Below are positions 10,480-18,610 of a stretch of 35,307 nucleotides of DNA, piece by piece (position 1 is the stretch's first letter; each line of letters starts with the position of its first letter). Where the stretch lies: the NCBI RefSeq assembly GCF_937910335.1, contig NZ_CALEMX010000242.1, positions 1 to 35,307 on the forward strand, written 5' to 3'. A model generated the notes under the pieces. It was not told where the DNA came from. It saw only the letters and a program-made list of their open reading frames with translations, and did not search any database. The DNA comes from an uncultured Gimesia sp. Its GTDB lineage: Bacteria; Planctomycetota; Planctomycetia; Planctomycetales; Planctomycetaceae. Both the position numbers and the translations under genes were made by a program.

Positions 10480-11622
10480 ATGGCATCGAAACGCGATTAT
10501 TATGAAATTCTCGGTATATCGCGCGAAGAGACCAGCGTTGAAATCAAGAAGGCATACAAGAAACTGGCGCTGGCGAATCATCCGGACCGCAATCCGGGTG
10601 ACGAAGAAGCGATCAAACGTTTCAAAGAAGCTGCAGAAGCCTTCGAAGTTTTGAATGATGACAATAAACGCGCTCACTACGATCGCTATGGGCATGCCGA
10701 TTTTGGGGCGGGGGCAGGTGGTAGTCAATTCCATGATGCCTCAGATATCTTCAGTGCTTTTGGAGATCTTTTTGAAGGCTTCGGATTCAAAGGCTCCTCT
10801 CAACGGGGCAGAGGCAATCGCCCGAAACAGGGAGAAAGCTTGCGTACCAGTCTCCAGATTGATCTTTTGAATGCTGCTTCTGGCTGTGAACGGGAAATTA
10901 ATATATCGCGTAAGGAAACTTGTGAAACCTGTCACGGCTCGGGCGCAAAACCGGGTACGGAACCTGATGACTGCGATTACTGTGGCGGGGCAGGACAGGT
11001 CGTGCAATCTCAAGGATTTTTCCGAGTTCAGACAACATGCCCGCGCTGCCAAGGTGCAGGCAAAGTCATTTCGGATAAATGTACTGACTGCCGTGGGGAA
11101 GGGCGGGTTACCAATGACGTTGACTTGGACATCAAAGTACCACCGGGTATCGACAATGGGATGCAGCTTTGTCTGAGAGGCGAAGGAAATCCAGGTTTAA
11201 ACGGAGGTCCGCGGGGAGATCTGTATGTTGTGATTGGCGTCGATGAGCACCCTTTGTTCCGACGTCAGGAACAGGAACTCAGTTGTCATGTTCCTATCAC
11301 ATACACTCAGGCAGCCTTGGGTGCAGAGATCGAAATCCCGACATTGGAAGGACGACACGAACTGAAAATTCCATCAGGAACTCAACCTGGTGAAATCTTC
11401 CGCCTGAAAGGTCTGGGAATGCCAAATCCACACGGTGGTGGTCGCAAAGGGGACCTGCATGTCATCATCCAGATTGATGTACCAAAGAAAATTTCAGAAC
11501 GTGAAGAAGAATTACTGCGAGAGTTAGCAGAAGTTGAACATGCAGAAGTTTCTTTACACCGCAGCCCCAATCGAAATTCGTTTCTTGACAAATTAAAAGA
11601 ATACTTTACACACTCAGATTAA
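10480..11622 (+). CDS. dnaJ: Chaperone protein DnaJ (Hsp40, class A)
   Basis: Co-chaperone that delivers clients to DnaK and stimulates its ATPase. The J domain spans residues 1-70 with HPD at 34-36; a Gly/Phe-rich region follows (about 74-105, including DLFEGFGF). The zinc-finger domain has four CxxCxGxG motifs at 148-155, 165-172, 187-194 and 201-208, all with cysteines intact. The C-terminal client-binding domains run to about 345, for a normal total of 380 residues. The ATG at 10480 has only a weak site (GACGAG). dnaK is not in the window. grpE follows 87 nt downstream, beyond an inter-cistronic hairpin. Confidence 0.97.
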   Translation: MASKRDYYEILGISREETSVEIKKAYKKLALANHPDRNPGDEEAIKRFKEAAEAFEVLNDDNKRAHYDRYGHADFGAGAGGSQFHDASDIFSAFGDLFEGFGFKGSSQRGRGNRPKQGESLRTSLQIDLLNAASGCEREINISRKETCETCHGSGAKPGTEPDDCDYCGGAGQVVQSQGFFRVQTTCPRCQGAGKVISDKCTDCRGEGRVTNDVDLDIKVPPGIDNGMQLCLRGEGNPGLNGGPRGDLYVVIGVDEHPLFRRQEQELSCHVPITYTQAALGAEIEIPTLEGRHELKIPSGTQPGEIFRLKGLGMPNPHGGGRKGDLHVIIQIDVPKKISEREEELLRELAEVEHAEVSLHRSPNRNSFLDKLKEYFTHSD

Positions 11623-11639
11623 TAATGATCAGAGTGTGT
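11608..11639 (+). other. Inter-cistronic hairpin spanning the dnaJ stop codon
   Basis: ACACACTC (11608-11615) and GAGTGTGT (11632-11639) are perfect 8-nt complements around a 16-nt loop that contains the dnaJ TAA. The arms contain the CACTC/GAGTG core of CIRCE, but the spacing (16 instead of 9) and outer bases do not match it. No T tract follows. It may act in mRNA processing or as a weak attenuator. Confidence 0.45.
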
Positions 11640-11709
11640 TCGTTATAAATACTCCCTTTTGTTTCTCTCATACACAAACTGTTTAAAACAGGTGCGACAG
11701 GTTGGAAGA

Positions 11710-12258
11710 ATGGCAGATATGGAACAACCCGAAGAAATTCAAAACCAAGCGGAAAATGATCCGGTTGAAATAACTGATGAATCACCATCCATGGAAGAAC
11801 AACTACAGACAGCAATTTCTGAACGTGCTGAAGCCCAGGATCGTTTTCTACGATCACAGGCGGAATTAGATAATACACGTAAACGCTATCACAGAGAGCT
11901 GGAGCAATTGCAACTCTACGCTGCCGCTCCCTTCATTCAAGATTTGTTACCAGCTTTGGACAACCTGAAACGAGCCAGCGATGCCGCTGAAAACGCGGAG
12001 CAGGTTGATGATCTCAAACAAGGTGTGGAAATGGTGGCGAAACAAATCCTGGATGTATTCCAGAAGCATAATGTCAAAGCGATTGATGCTTTAGGAAAAC
12101 CATTTGACCCTAATTTGCATGAAGCGCTCCAGCAGTTACCTTCAGATGAACATCCTGCCATGACTGTTACTCATGAACTCGAACAGGGCTTTATTCTCAA
12201 TGACAGAGTCGTTCGCCCCACTAAAGTGATTGTTTCTTCCGGCCCTGCTGAAAGTTGA
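11710..12258 (+). CDS. grpE: Nucleotide exchange factor GrpE
   Basis: Exchange factor for DnaK. An acidic, disordered N terminus is followed by the long dimerising helix (RAEAQDRFLRSQAELDNTRKR region), then the typical GrpE core with LLPALDNLKRA and a C-terminal beta domain (FDPNLHEAL through VRPTKVIVS). The supplied ORF opens at a TTG at 11659, but those 17 residues do not look like GrpE. I chose ATG 11710 (182 residues); ATG 11719 is as likely, because GGAAGA is better spaced for it. The order dnaJ-grpE, with the groE genes upstream, makes a general chaperone cluster. Confidence 0.94.
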   Translation: MADMEQPEEIQNQAENDPVEITDESPSMEEQLQTAISERAEAQDRFLRSQAELDNTRKRYHRELEQLQLYAAAPFIQDLLPALDNLKRASDAAENAEQVDDLKQGVEMVAKQILDVFQKHNVKAIDALGKPFDPNLHEALQQLPSDEHPAMTVTHELEQGFILNDRVVRPTKVIVSSGPAES

Positions 12259-12263
12259 TTAGT

Positions 12264-12289
12264 TTCTCATTGTCTTTTTTTTGTGAGAA
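12264..12289 (+). promoter_or_regulatory. Inverted repeat covering the ribosome binding site of the fmdB-like gene
   Basis: TTCTCA (12264-12269) can pair with TGAGAA (12284-12289), which overlaps the likely site GAGAAG of the next gene; the loop contains eight Ts. The stem is only 6 bp and AT-rich, so it could melt with temperature. It could be a weak SD-masking hairpin or chance. Confidence 0.25.
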
Positions 12290-12297
12290 GATGAACG

Positions 12298-12591
12298 ATG
12301 CCAACATACGATTATGAATGTTCCCAGTGCGATAATAAATGGGAAGAGTTTCAATCCATCAAAGCCAAACCGCTCAGAAAATGCCCTGCTTGCGGCAAAC
12401 TCAAAGCCAAACGAGTGATCGGCGCCGGTGCCGGAATCATCTTTAAAGGGTCTGGCTTTTACCAAACCGATTACCGTAGCAGCTCTTATAAAAAAGCGGC
12501 AGAGGCAGACAGTAAAGCACAATCGGAAAGTTCAAAGCCCAAAAGTGACAATTCAGACTCTTCGAAAAAGAGTTCCTCGTCTGATTCCTGA
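12298..12591 (+). CDS. FmdB-family small zinc-ribbon protein
   Basis: A 97-residue protein with an N-terminal zinc ribbon opening MPTYDYECSQC, the signature of the FmdB/CxxC_CxxC_SSSS family. Zinc ligands are C8, C11, C29 and C32. The region GAGIIFKGSGFYQTDYR is also typical. The C-terminal third is a Ser/Lys/Asp-rich disordered tail, usual for this family. The role is not established; members were first named as putative regulators in methylotrophic bacteria. It follows grpE by 39 nt on the same strand and precedes yacG, so it is likely transcribed with the chaperone genes. Family is secure, function unknown. Confidence 0.88.
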   Translation: MPTYDYECSQCDNKWEEFQSIKAKPLRKCPACGKLKAKRVIGAGAGIIFKGSGFYQTDYRSSSYKKAAEADSKAQSESSKPKSDNSDSSKKSSSSDS

Positions 12592-12670
12592 ATACCTTTG
12601 AAATTCTGCCTGAATTGATCTATAAAAGCATCAGACTTTTCAATTGCTCCTCTTTTCGTCTGAGAGTTCG

Positions 12671-12877
12671 ATGATTCAGCCTCAAACATGCCCTATTTGT
12701 CGAAAGGTCGTCACAGCAAAAGCGAATGACGCCCAGTCTGCGTTTCCGTTTTGCAGCAAAAAATGTCGCGATGTGGATTTTTTCCGCTGGTCTGAAGGAC
12801 GTTATGCAATCATTGAGGAACTGGACCCGCACATGGTCGAGTTGCAACGTCTGGAGCAAGAGGGTGAAGACGAGTAA
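12671..12877 (+). CDS. yacG: DNA gyrase inhibitor YacG-like zinc finger protein
   Basis: Small zinc protein of 68 residues. The CPIC (C7, C10) and FCSKKC (C28, C32) pairs match the YacG C2-C2 finger, and the following DVDFFRWSEGRYAI segment corresponds to the YacG region with an aromatic/acidic patch. YacG of E. coli binds GyrB and inhibits gyrase; the same role here is by homology. The ORF track starts at 12644, but ATG 12671, with GAGAG just upstream, gives the family's usual N terminus. The next gene starts 1 nt after the stop, so the two are probably translationally coupled. Confidence 0.85.
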   Translation: MIQPQTCPICRKVVTAKANDAQSAFPFCSKKCRDVDFFRWSEGRYAIIEELDPHMVELQRLEQEGEDE

Positions 12878-12878
12878 C

Positions 12879-13958
12879 GTGACTTCACCAAATAACACTC
12901 CTACTCTCTCCTCAACTGAAAACTCGGAAAGCCCGCACCATACCGGCCTCTCTCCCGTAGCACGGGGGACTATTTTTGGACTGATCTCAGCTTTGGCCTA
13001 TACAGCCGCCAATATCGCACTGCGTGAAGCTGCCACCGATAACAACGTGGATTGGGCCATTTGGATTTCTGCATTGAAATCGATACCGGCAACCGTCGTT
13101 GGTTGGGTTCTGGTAGCCTATCGCGGCTCACAGGGCTTGCCATCTTTGCCTCCCCGGCGATTGATCATACCGTTCATCCTCACCGGGCTGGTAATGCAGT
13201 TTGGAGGTAATGTCATGTTTCAATGGTCGCTTAGTCTGGGTGGTCTGGCATTAAGCGTACCGCTTTGCTTCGCAACACTCCTGACGACAGGTGCCTTGCT
13301 GGGACGAATTTTTCTGAGTGAAGCGATTACGTCACGCATGTTTGCTTCCATGGTCGTTTTAACAGCTGCGATCGTATTATTAAGTCTGGGAGCTCACCAA
13401 GCAGAAGAATCGGTTTATGAACATATGGAGCACCATACCAACTCAATGGCGACGGTCGCTCTCACCATCTTTGTCGCCTGTTTTGCCGGCTGTGCATACG
13501 GTGTCGGTGGCGCAGTGATACGCGGTTCTGTCCGCGAGAAACTTTCGATTTCAGCCACTTTGGTTTTGATCAGCACGACAGGTTTAGTATGCCTTACAGG
13601 CACAGCCTTCTATCGACTTGGCTTTTCAATTTTGTGGGAAACGACCGCCTGGCAGTATCTGGTTATGTTGGTGGCAGGTCTCATGAATGCCGTCGCATTT
13701 TTCTCCATCGGTGCTGCAATGAAGTATCTGACTGTCACACGTGTCAATTTATTGAATGCTTCCCAAACTGCGATGGCCGCCTTTGCCGGTGTGCTCTGTT
13801 TTGGTGAAGAGTTAACGGTCTGGTTATTGAGTGGTACGGCACTCACCATTGGCGGTCTCTTTCTCATGGAAAAAAAGAGACCGACGATTCCGAATAGTAC
13901 AACAATTGAGCCATCCACACTGGACGTGAATCAACAAGAGGTCAAATCAAATGGATAA
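12879..13958 (+). CDS. EamA/DMT-family permease
   Basis: Membrane transporter of the drug/metabolite superfamily with about 10 hydrophobic segments in two EamA-like halves (first half from GTIFGLISALAYTAANIALRE; second half ending GTALTIGGLFLMEKK). Substrate is unknown. The ORF track starts at 12726, but that portion is read through yacG in another frame and is not membrane-like. I place the start at GTG 12879, preceded by GAGGGTGAAG and directly after the yacG stop, giving 359 residues. Its last 8 nt overlap the carbonic-anhydrase-like gene, so the two are probably translationally coupled. Confidence 0.86.
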   Translation: MTSPNNTPTLSSTENSESPHHTGLSPVARGTIFGLISALAYTAANIALREAATDNNVDWAIWISALKSIPATVVGWVLVAYRGSQGLPSLPPRRLIIPFILTGLVMQFGGNVMFQWSLSLGGLALSVPLCFATLLTTGALLGRIFLSEAITSRMFASMVVLTAAIVLLSLGAHQAEESVYEHMEHHTNSMATVALTIFVACFAGCAYGVGGAVIRGSVREKLSISATLVLISTTGLVCLTGTAFYRLGFSILWETTAWQYLVMLVAGLMNAVAFFSIGAAMKYLTVTRVNLLNASQTAMAAFAGVLCFGEELTVWLLSGTALTIGGLFLMEKKRPTIPNSTTIEPSTLDVNQQEVKSNG

Positions 13959-14592
13959 AGAACAATCTTCACCGGAATGGCCCCTCATTACATCTTCCGT
14001 ACCAGCCGCCCCGGAATTACCTTACCCGGAAATCGACTGCGATTGGGATGCCCTGCATTGTCAGCCTATCATCGATCCCACCGCCTGGGTCACATCAGAT
14101 GCCATCGTCACAGGCAGAGTGCGGCTTAAAGCCCATAGTTCCATTTGGCATCAGTGCGTCTTGCGAGGTGATTTAGAATACATTGAGGTCGGCGAAGAGA
14201 CCAACGTGCAGGATGGATCCATACTACATACAGATTACGAACATCCCTGCATTCTTGGAAATCGAGTGACCCTGGGGCATTCTGCAATTGTACATGGTTC
14301 GATTGTGGAAGATGACGCCATGATCGCCATCGGTGCCACCGTTCTCAGTCGTTGCGTGATCGGCAAAGGCGCTTTGATTGCCGCGGGTGCTTTGGTACGA
14401 GAAGGTATTCATGTTCCCCCCAATACACTGTGGGCCGGCTGTCCTGCGCGGCAGATTAAGGTGCTTACCGCTCAACAGCAAGAACGATTAAAGGCAAACT
14501 GGCAACATTATGTCAATTTAGGAGCCGCCAGTTTGCAACGGTTTGGACGTTTGCATATTGATGCGCTCTCTCAGAACTTGTCGATTGAATAG
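13951..14592 (+). CDS. Gamma-carbonic anhydrase-like hexapeptide-repeat protein
   Basis: Left-handed beta-helix protein of 213 residues with the gamma-CA/YrdA/PaaY arrangement. Zinc-ligand histidines are H93 (SILHTD), H110 (LGHSA) and H115 (IVHGS), all in the expected spacing. Turns of hexapeptide repeat run from about 45 to 170, ending in WAGCPARQIK. The N-terminal 35 residues are Pro-rich and probably disordered. It may be a zinc or iron carbonic anhydrase or a CoA-related relative; activity cannot be told from sequence. The start overlaps the stop of the permease gene (ATGGATAA), pointing to coupling. Confidence 0.88.
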   Translation: MDKEQSSPEWPLITSSVPAAPELPYPEIDCDWDALHCQPIIDPTAWVTSDAIVTGRVRLKAHSSIWHQCVLRGDLEYIEVGEETNVQDGSILHTDYEHPCILGNRVTLGHSAIVHGSIVEDDAMIAIGATVLSRCVIGKGALIAAGALVREGIHVPPNTLWAGCPARQIKVLTAQQQERLKANWQHYVNLGAASLQRFGRLHIDALSQNLSIE

Positions 14593-14733
14593 TCATTGCA
14601 CCTGACCACTGGTTCAGAATTCGTTCCAAAAACCTGCTTTTCGATCCCTTTTTTGCCTCGAAAATAGTCTCTCGACTGTGGTATCCTAAAGGTTCGATAT
14701 TTCAATGAAACTAATTATCTTCAGGATCATTTC

Positions 14734-16065
14734 ATGAATACCAAACCATCGAAGACTTCTCCTTCAACAACGCGTCGTGAATTCATCAAAACCGGATCAG
14801 CGGCAGTGGCTGCTGCCTCTACTTTTTCGGGTGCCGCTTTTGCGAGTACGCCCCAGTCGGCTGCACTGCAATCCAGTCTGTTTGCAGGTGGAACAGATAC
14901 GCTTCGCGTTGGCCTGGTTGGTTGTGGGGGGCGAGGAACTGGAGCTGCTGCGCAAGCCCTGGCTGCTGACCCCAATGCCAAGCTGGTAGCGATGGGAGAT
15001 ACATTTTACGATCATCTCGAATCGAGCTACAAAAACTTGAAAAAGAACACTGTTGCCGAGCAGGTGCAGGTTGATGCCGACCATAAATTCATTGGCTTTG
15101 ATGCCTATCAGAAGGTCATTGACTCTGTGGATGTCGTCCTCTTGACCACACCTCCTCACTTTCGCCCGATGCAACTACGGGCCGCCATCGAAGCAGGCAA
15201 GCATGTATTCGCTGAAAAACCGGTAGCCGTTGATGCTCCAGGTGTTCGTTCCATTCTGGAAACCTGTAAACTGGCCAAAGAAAAAAATCTCTCCATCGTT
15301 TCAGGACTCTGCTGGCGGTACCATCAGGGAATGCAGGAAACATTTAAACAGATTCACGATGGGTCAGTCGGCGATGTAATGGCCATTCAGTGCAGCTATA
15401 ACACACGCGGTTTATGGATGTTCAAGCGGGAGCCGGAATGGAGTGATATGGAATGGCAAATGAGAAACTGGCTCTATTTCACCTGGCTCTCAGGTGACTT
15501 TAATACCGAACAGCACGTTCACAGCCTGGATAAAATGGCCTGGACGATGAAAGATGAAGCTCCCATTTCCTGCAGTGGAACCGGTGGTCGACAAACTCGA
15601 ATCAGCAAGGATTATGGCCACACCTTTGATCACTTTGCCGTTGTTTACGAATATGCAAATGGTGTGAAAGGCTTCAGTCGCTGTCGTCAGCAGGATGGTT
15701 GTGCCGTCGATGTCTCTGATCATGTGTTTGGAACGAAAGGGCGCGTCGATGTGTTTAAGCATCGTATCTATGACACCAAAGGGGAAAAGACCTGGGAGCA
15801 TCGTCCGAAAAGCAAAAACATGTATCAGGTCGAACATGATGAATTCTTCAAAAGCATCCGTTCTGGAAATGCACTTAATAATGGTGATTACATGACGAAG
15901 AGTACCATGCTCGCCATTATGGGACGAATGGCAGCCTATACGGGTAAATCTATCACCTGGGAAATGGCCATGAATTCCACAGAAAATTTATCGCCTGCAA
16001 GCTATGAATGGGGTCCATTACCCGTTGCCCCCGTTGCCATGCCCGGTATCACGGCTTTCAAATAA
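14734..16065 (+). CDS. Tat-exported Gfo/Idh/MocA-family oxidoreductase
   Basis: NAD(P)-type sugar oxidoreductase, probably periplasmic. A twin-arginine signal, TRREFIKTG with R14-R15 and a following Ala-rich hydrophobic stretch, is typical of planctomycete members. The Rossmann fold starts at RVGLVGCGGRGTG (about 58-70) and the family motif EKPVAVD is at 161-167. The C-terminal domain includes GDFNTEQHVHSLDKMAW, where conserved acidic and His residues form the active site. The length of 443 is normal. Such proteins often act on glycosides via 3-keto sugars, which fits the DUF1080 protein at 27471; the substrate here is unknown. A clear terminator follows at 16103. Confidence 0.92.
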   Translation: MNTKPSKTSPSTTRREFIKTGSAAVAAASTFSGAAFASTPQSAALQSSLFAGGTDTLRVGLVGCGGRGTGAAAQALAADPNAKLVAMGDTFYDHLESSYKNLKKNTVAEQVQVDADHKFIGFDAYQKVIDSVDVVLLTTPPHFRPMQLRAAIEAGKHVFAEKPVAVDAPGVRSILETCKLAKEKNLSIVSGLCWRYHQGMQETFKQIHDGSVGDVMAIQCSYNTRGLWMFKREPEWSDMEWQMRNWLYFTWLSGDFNTEQHVHSLDKMAWTMKDEAPISCSGTGGRQTRISKDYGHTFDHFAVVYEYANGVKGFSRCRQQDGCAVDVSDHVFGTKGRVDVFKHRIYDTKGEKTWEHRPKSKNMYQVEHDEFFKSIRSGNALNNGDYMTKSTMLAIMGRMAAYTGKSITWEMAMNSTENLSPASYEWGPLPVAPVAMPGITAFK

Positions 16066-16102
16066 CGGAGAGCGATTTAAAAATAATTGAATTCAAACCT
16101 AT

Positions 16103-16131
16103 AACGCTCACAGAGTTCTGTGAGCGTTTTT
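16103..16131 (+). terminator. Rho-independent terminator after the Gfo/Idh/MocA gene
   Basis: A perfect 10-bp stem, AACGCTCACA (16103-16112) and TGTGAGCGTT (16119-16128), closes a GAGTTC loop and ends in five Ts. It sits 38 nt past the stop codon. Confidence 0.88.
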
Positions 16132-16344
16132 CAATTAATGCTTGCTTTTGAAGTGGGTTTCAACGCAATAAGCTAGCCTGGGATGATATGAATGAGATCA
16201 GAATTCTTTCAGATTGAGTGGATTATCGAAACCTTTACTCGTATCTAGTGTTTGATGGTTATAATTTTGGACTAGAAACATATAGATCTGACCATTCAAC
16301 GTTAAGTTGATTTTTTTGATTTTCAATAGACCAAGTGCTCCTAC

Positions 16345-16373
16345 TTGACATCACGGGCATTAAGTCTTTTATT
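16345..16373 (+). promoter_or_regulatory. Candidate sigma-70 promoter of the EF-hand gene
   Basis: A perfect -35 TTGACA (16345-16350) is followed after exactly 17 nt by TTTATT (4 of 6 matches to TATAAT), giving a leader of about 40 nt before ATG 16419. The rest of this 353-nt gap (16066-16418) holds the terminator above and a short 5-bp hairpin with seven Ts (16296-16317); I see no gene in it. Confidence 0.45.
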
Positions 16374-16418
16374 TGCAATCACTTACAAACCTAAACCTAT
16401 CTTTCTGGAGACACTCTG

Positions 16419-17189
16419 ATGCGACTCACTTCTTTTCTTTCTGTCTGCACGACTTTTCTTGCCGTCTGTACTACCGCAATAGTGACAGCGGATCCCCCAA
16501 AAGAGGGTAATCGAGGAGATCGACCGGAACAGCAAGATCGAGAGCGTGGTGACCGTGACCGAGGAAATCGAGAGCGTGGTGATCGTGATGGTCGTCCACC
16601 ACGAGATGGAAGAGGCGGCCCAAGTGGTCGTCCAGATATGATGAAGATGTTTCCAATCATAGTTGCATTAGATGCAAATAAAGATGGAGAGATTTCCAAA
16701 GAGGAAATAGAAAATGCAACGGCTGCGCTTCAAAAACTGGATAAAGATAAAAATGGAAAACTAACTGAAGATGAATTGCGTCCTAATTTCGGTAGACGAG
16801 GTGGCGACCGGCGTGGTCCCGGCGAACCAGGTAGACGTGATGGTGATCGGCGTGGTCCTGAAGAATCTGGGAATCGCGATGGTGATCGTCGCGGGCCCGG
16901 TGGCCCTGGTGGACCTGAAAATCGTGAAAGATTCAGTGCAGCAAGCTTCGTCGAAAAAATCATGAGTAATGATAAAAACAAAGATGGAAAGCTCACAAAG
17001 GAAGAGCTTCCCGAACGAATGCAGTCCATGTTTGACCGAATTGATACCAATAAAGATAAAGAAATCGATAAAGCAGAGTTAACCAAAATGGCTGAGAATT
17101 TTAAATCTCGCAATCGTTCTGGTGGCCGAGATCGCGGCACGCGAGAATCTGGCAAGGATCGCCCCAAACGTCCTGAATCAGAAAATTAA
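16419..17189 (+). CDS. Secreted EF-hand calcium-binding protein with Arg/Gly/Asp-rich linkers
   Basis: A signal peptide (about 1-24, ending IVTADPP) leads a 256-residue exported protein. Four EF-hand loops are visible: DANKDGEISKEE (85-96), DKDKNGKLTEDE (108-119), DKNKDGKLTKEE (185-196) and DTNKDKEIDKAE (209-220). The fourth has Lys in place of the usual central Gly. Between and around the pairs are low-complexity tracts of Arg, Gly, Asp and Pro (25-70 and 125-170), built from degenerate DNA repeats such as CGAGAGCGTGGTGA. Planctomycetes encode many such proteins; their role is not established. RBS GGAG precedes the ATG. The PQQ-like protein 56 nt downstream is also exported, so the two may be co-transcribed. 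Confidence 0.88.
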   Translation: MRLTSFLSVCTTFLAVCTTAIVTADPPKEGNRGDRPEQQDRERGDRDRGNRERGDRDGRPPRDGRGGPSGRPDMMKMFPIIVALDANKDGEISKEEIENATAALQKLDKDKNGKLTEDELRPNFGRRGGDRRGPGEPGRRDGDRRGPEESGNRDGDRRGPGGPGGPENRERFSAASFVEKIMSNDKNKDGKLTKEELPERMQSMFDRIDTNKDKEIDKAELTKMAENFKSRNRSGGRDRGTRESGKDRPKRPESEN

Positions 17190-17245
17190 ACAATCAAAGT
17201 AGTCACTTTCGTATCACTTCGGATCTAATTTTCAAGGATTTCAAT

Positions 17246-18601
17246 ATGCAATCCAAATTAGCCGTGTTCGCTTTGTTAATCTTGATTCACTCAAGCGTTC
17301 AGGCAGAATGGACTCGTTTTCGTGGACCAAATGGATCCGGTGTTTCTAATGAAAAAAAGTCAACACCTGCAGAGTGGAGTGATCAGAAAAACCTGAAATG
17401 GAAAGCGGCTCTACCCGGTCGCGGATCCTCCAGCCCGATCATTGTGGGTGATAAAGTATTTATCACCTGCTGGTCGGGGTATGGAATGAATCGGAGTGAT
17501 CCCGGCGATCAAAAAAATCTCAGACGGCATTTAGTTTGCTTGGATCGAAAGTCGGGAAAAATCTTGTGGGATAAATCGGTCAAACCGGTTTTGCCTGAAG
17601 ACACCTATACCGGCATGTTTGCTGAGCATGGATATGCTTCTCATACACCCACCTCTGATGGCAAGCGCGTGTATGTCTATTATGGAAAGTCGGGAGCGCT
17701 CGCTTATGATTTCGACGGCAACCAGCTTTGGCAAACCATCGTTGGAGATGAGCTCGATCCTCGTAGATGGGGTTCTTCATCGAGTCCCATTTTATATAAG
17801 GATCTCTTAATCGTCACTGCCACGGCAGAAAGTGAAGCGATTGTCGCTCTGAATAAAGTGACTGGCAAAGAGGTTTGGCGTCAGGAATCCACGGGTTTCA
17901 ACGCGACTTGGGGAACCCCCATTTTGGTTTCCATTAATGACGAGCGAACCGATTTGGTCATCGGCGTTCCTTTTGAAATTTGGAGTTTGAATCCTAACAC
18001 CGGCAAATTGCGATGGTATTGTGAAGCGATGTCTACCGAGACGTATTGTTCCAGTGTGATTGCTCATAATGGTGTGGTTTATGGAATTGAAGGGCGCGGC
18101 GGTGGATCCATCGCCGTACGTGCGAATGGTAAAGGAGATGTTACCAAATCGCATGTACTCTGGTCAGGTCGCGATTCCAATCGGATTGAAACGCCCGTCA
18201 TCTACCAGAATCGGATTTACTTCTTCTCCAAGGGCATTGCCAACTGTATCGATGCCAGGACGGGCGAACGCATCTTTCGCGGGCGTCTGGATTCAGGAAA
18301 TACCGTCGCTTCTGATGAACGTGAGGAACAAGCGGGAAATCGATCTGGCGGTCGTCAAGGCAGAGGCGGATTTCGTGGCAGTGACTATTCTTCACCGGTG
18401 ATTGCTGATGGTAAAATATATTTTACTTCTCGATCAGGTGAAACATATGTGATCAAGGCTAGTGACAAGCTGGAACAACTCTCTGTGAATCGTCTGACCG
18501 ATGATAATGAAGACTTCAGCGCAACTCCAGCGGTCAGTGGCGGACAACTCTTTATCCGCTCTGACAGACACTTGTATTGTATTGGTGAACAGGACAATTG
18601 A
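17246..18601 (+). CDS. Secreted PQQ-like beta-propeller repeat protein
   Basis: A signal peptide (about 1-20, SSVQA then EWTRFRGPNG) precedes a beta-propeller built from PQQ-like repeats, seen as recurrent 'Y/VxLDxxTGKxLW' blades, for example LVCLDRKSGKILWD, IVALNKVTGKEVW and IWSLNPNTGKLRWY. The opening W-x-x-F-R-G-P-x-G-x-G is the standard start of this planctomycete family, annotated as outer membrane biogenesis BamB-like. There is a Gly/Arg-rich insertion at about 360-375 (NRSGGRQGRGGFRG). The length is 451. It is probably periplasmic; the ligand is unknown, and true PQQ binding should not be assumed. Its stop is 9 nt from the convergent yjbQ stop, leaving no room for a separate terminator. 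Confidence 0.9.
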   Translation: MQSKLAVFALLILIHSSVQAEWTRFRGPNGSGVSNEKKSTPAEWSDQKNLKWKAALPGRGSSSPIIVGDKVFITCWSGYGMNRSDPGDQKNLRRHLVCLDRKSGKILWDKSVKPVLPEDTYTGMFAEHGYASHTPTSDGKRVYVYYGKSGALAYDFDGNQLWQTIVGDELDPRRWGSSSSPILYKDLLIVTATAESEAIVALNKVTGKEVWRQESTGFNATWGTPILVSINDERTDLVIGVPFEIWSLNPNTGKLRWYCEAMSTETYCSSVIAHNGVVYGIEGRGGGSIAVRANGKGDVTKSHVLWSGRDSNRIETPVIYQNRIYFFSKGIANCIDARTGERIFRGRLDSGNTVASDEREEQAGNRSGGRQGRGGFRGSDYSSPVIADGKIYFTSRSGETYVIKASDKLEQLSVNRLTDDNEDFSATPAVSGGQLFIRSDRHLYCIGEQDN

Positions 18602-18610
18602 ACCTGATTT

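Noticed and set aside
11608-11639. CIRCE element at dnaJ-grpE
   Set aside because: CIRCE is TTAGCACTC-N9-GAGTGCTAA. Here the spacer is 16 nt and the outer bases differ, so only the CACTC/GAGTG core agrees. No CIRCE was found before groEL1, groES or groEL2 either.
12726-12878. Upstream 51 codons of the EamA ORF as given in the track
   Set aside because: They overlap yacG in another frame and do not resemble the family; GTG 12879 with a good ribosome binding site is the better start.
14689-14700. GGTTCGA, reminiscent of a tRNA T-loop
   Set aside because: No acceptor, D or anticodon stems can be formed around it; it is chance.
16260-16317. Possible small RNA: TATAAT at 16260 and a 5-bp hairpin with seven Ts ending at 16317
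   Set aside because: There is no -35 at proper spacing, and the product would be only about 45 nt with a very weak stem.
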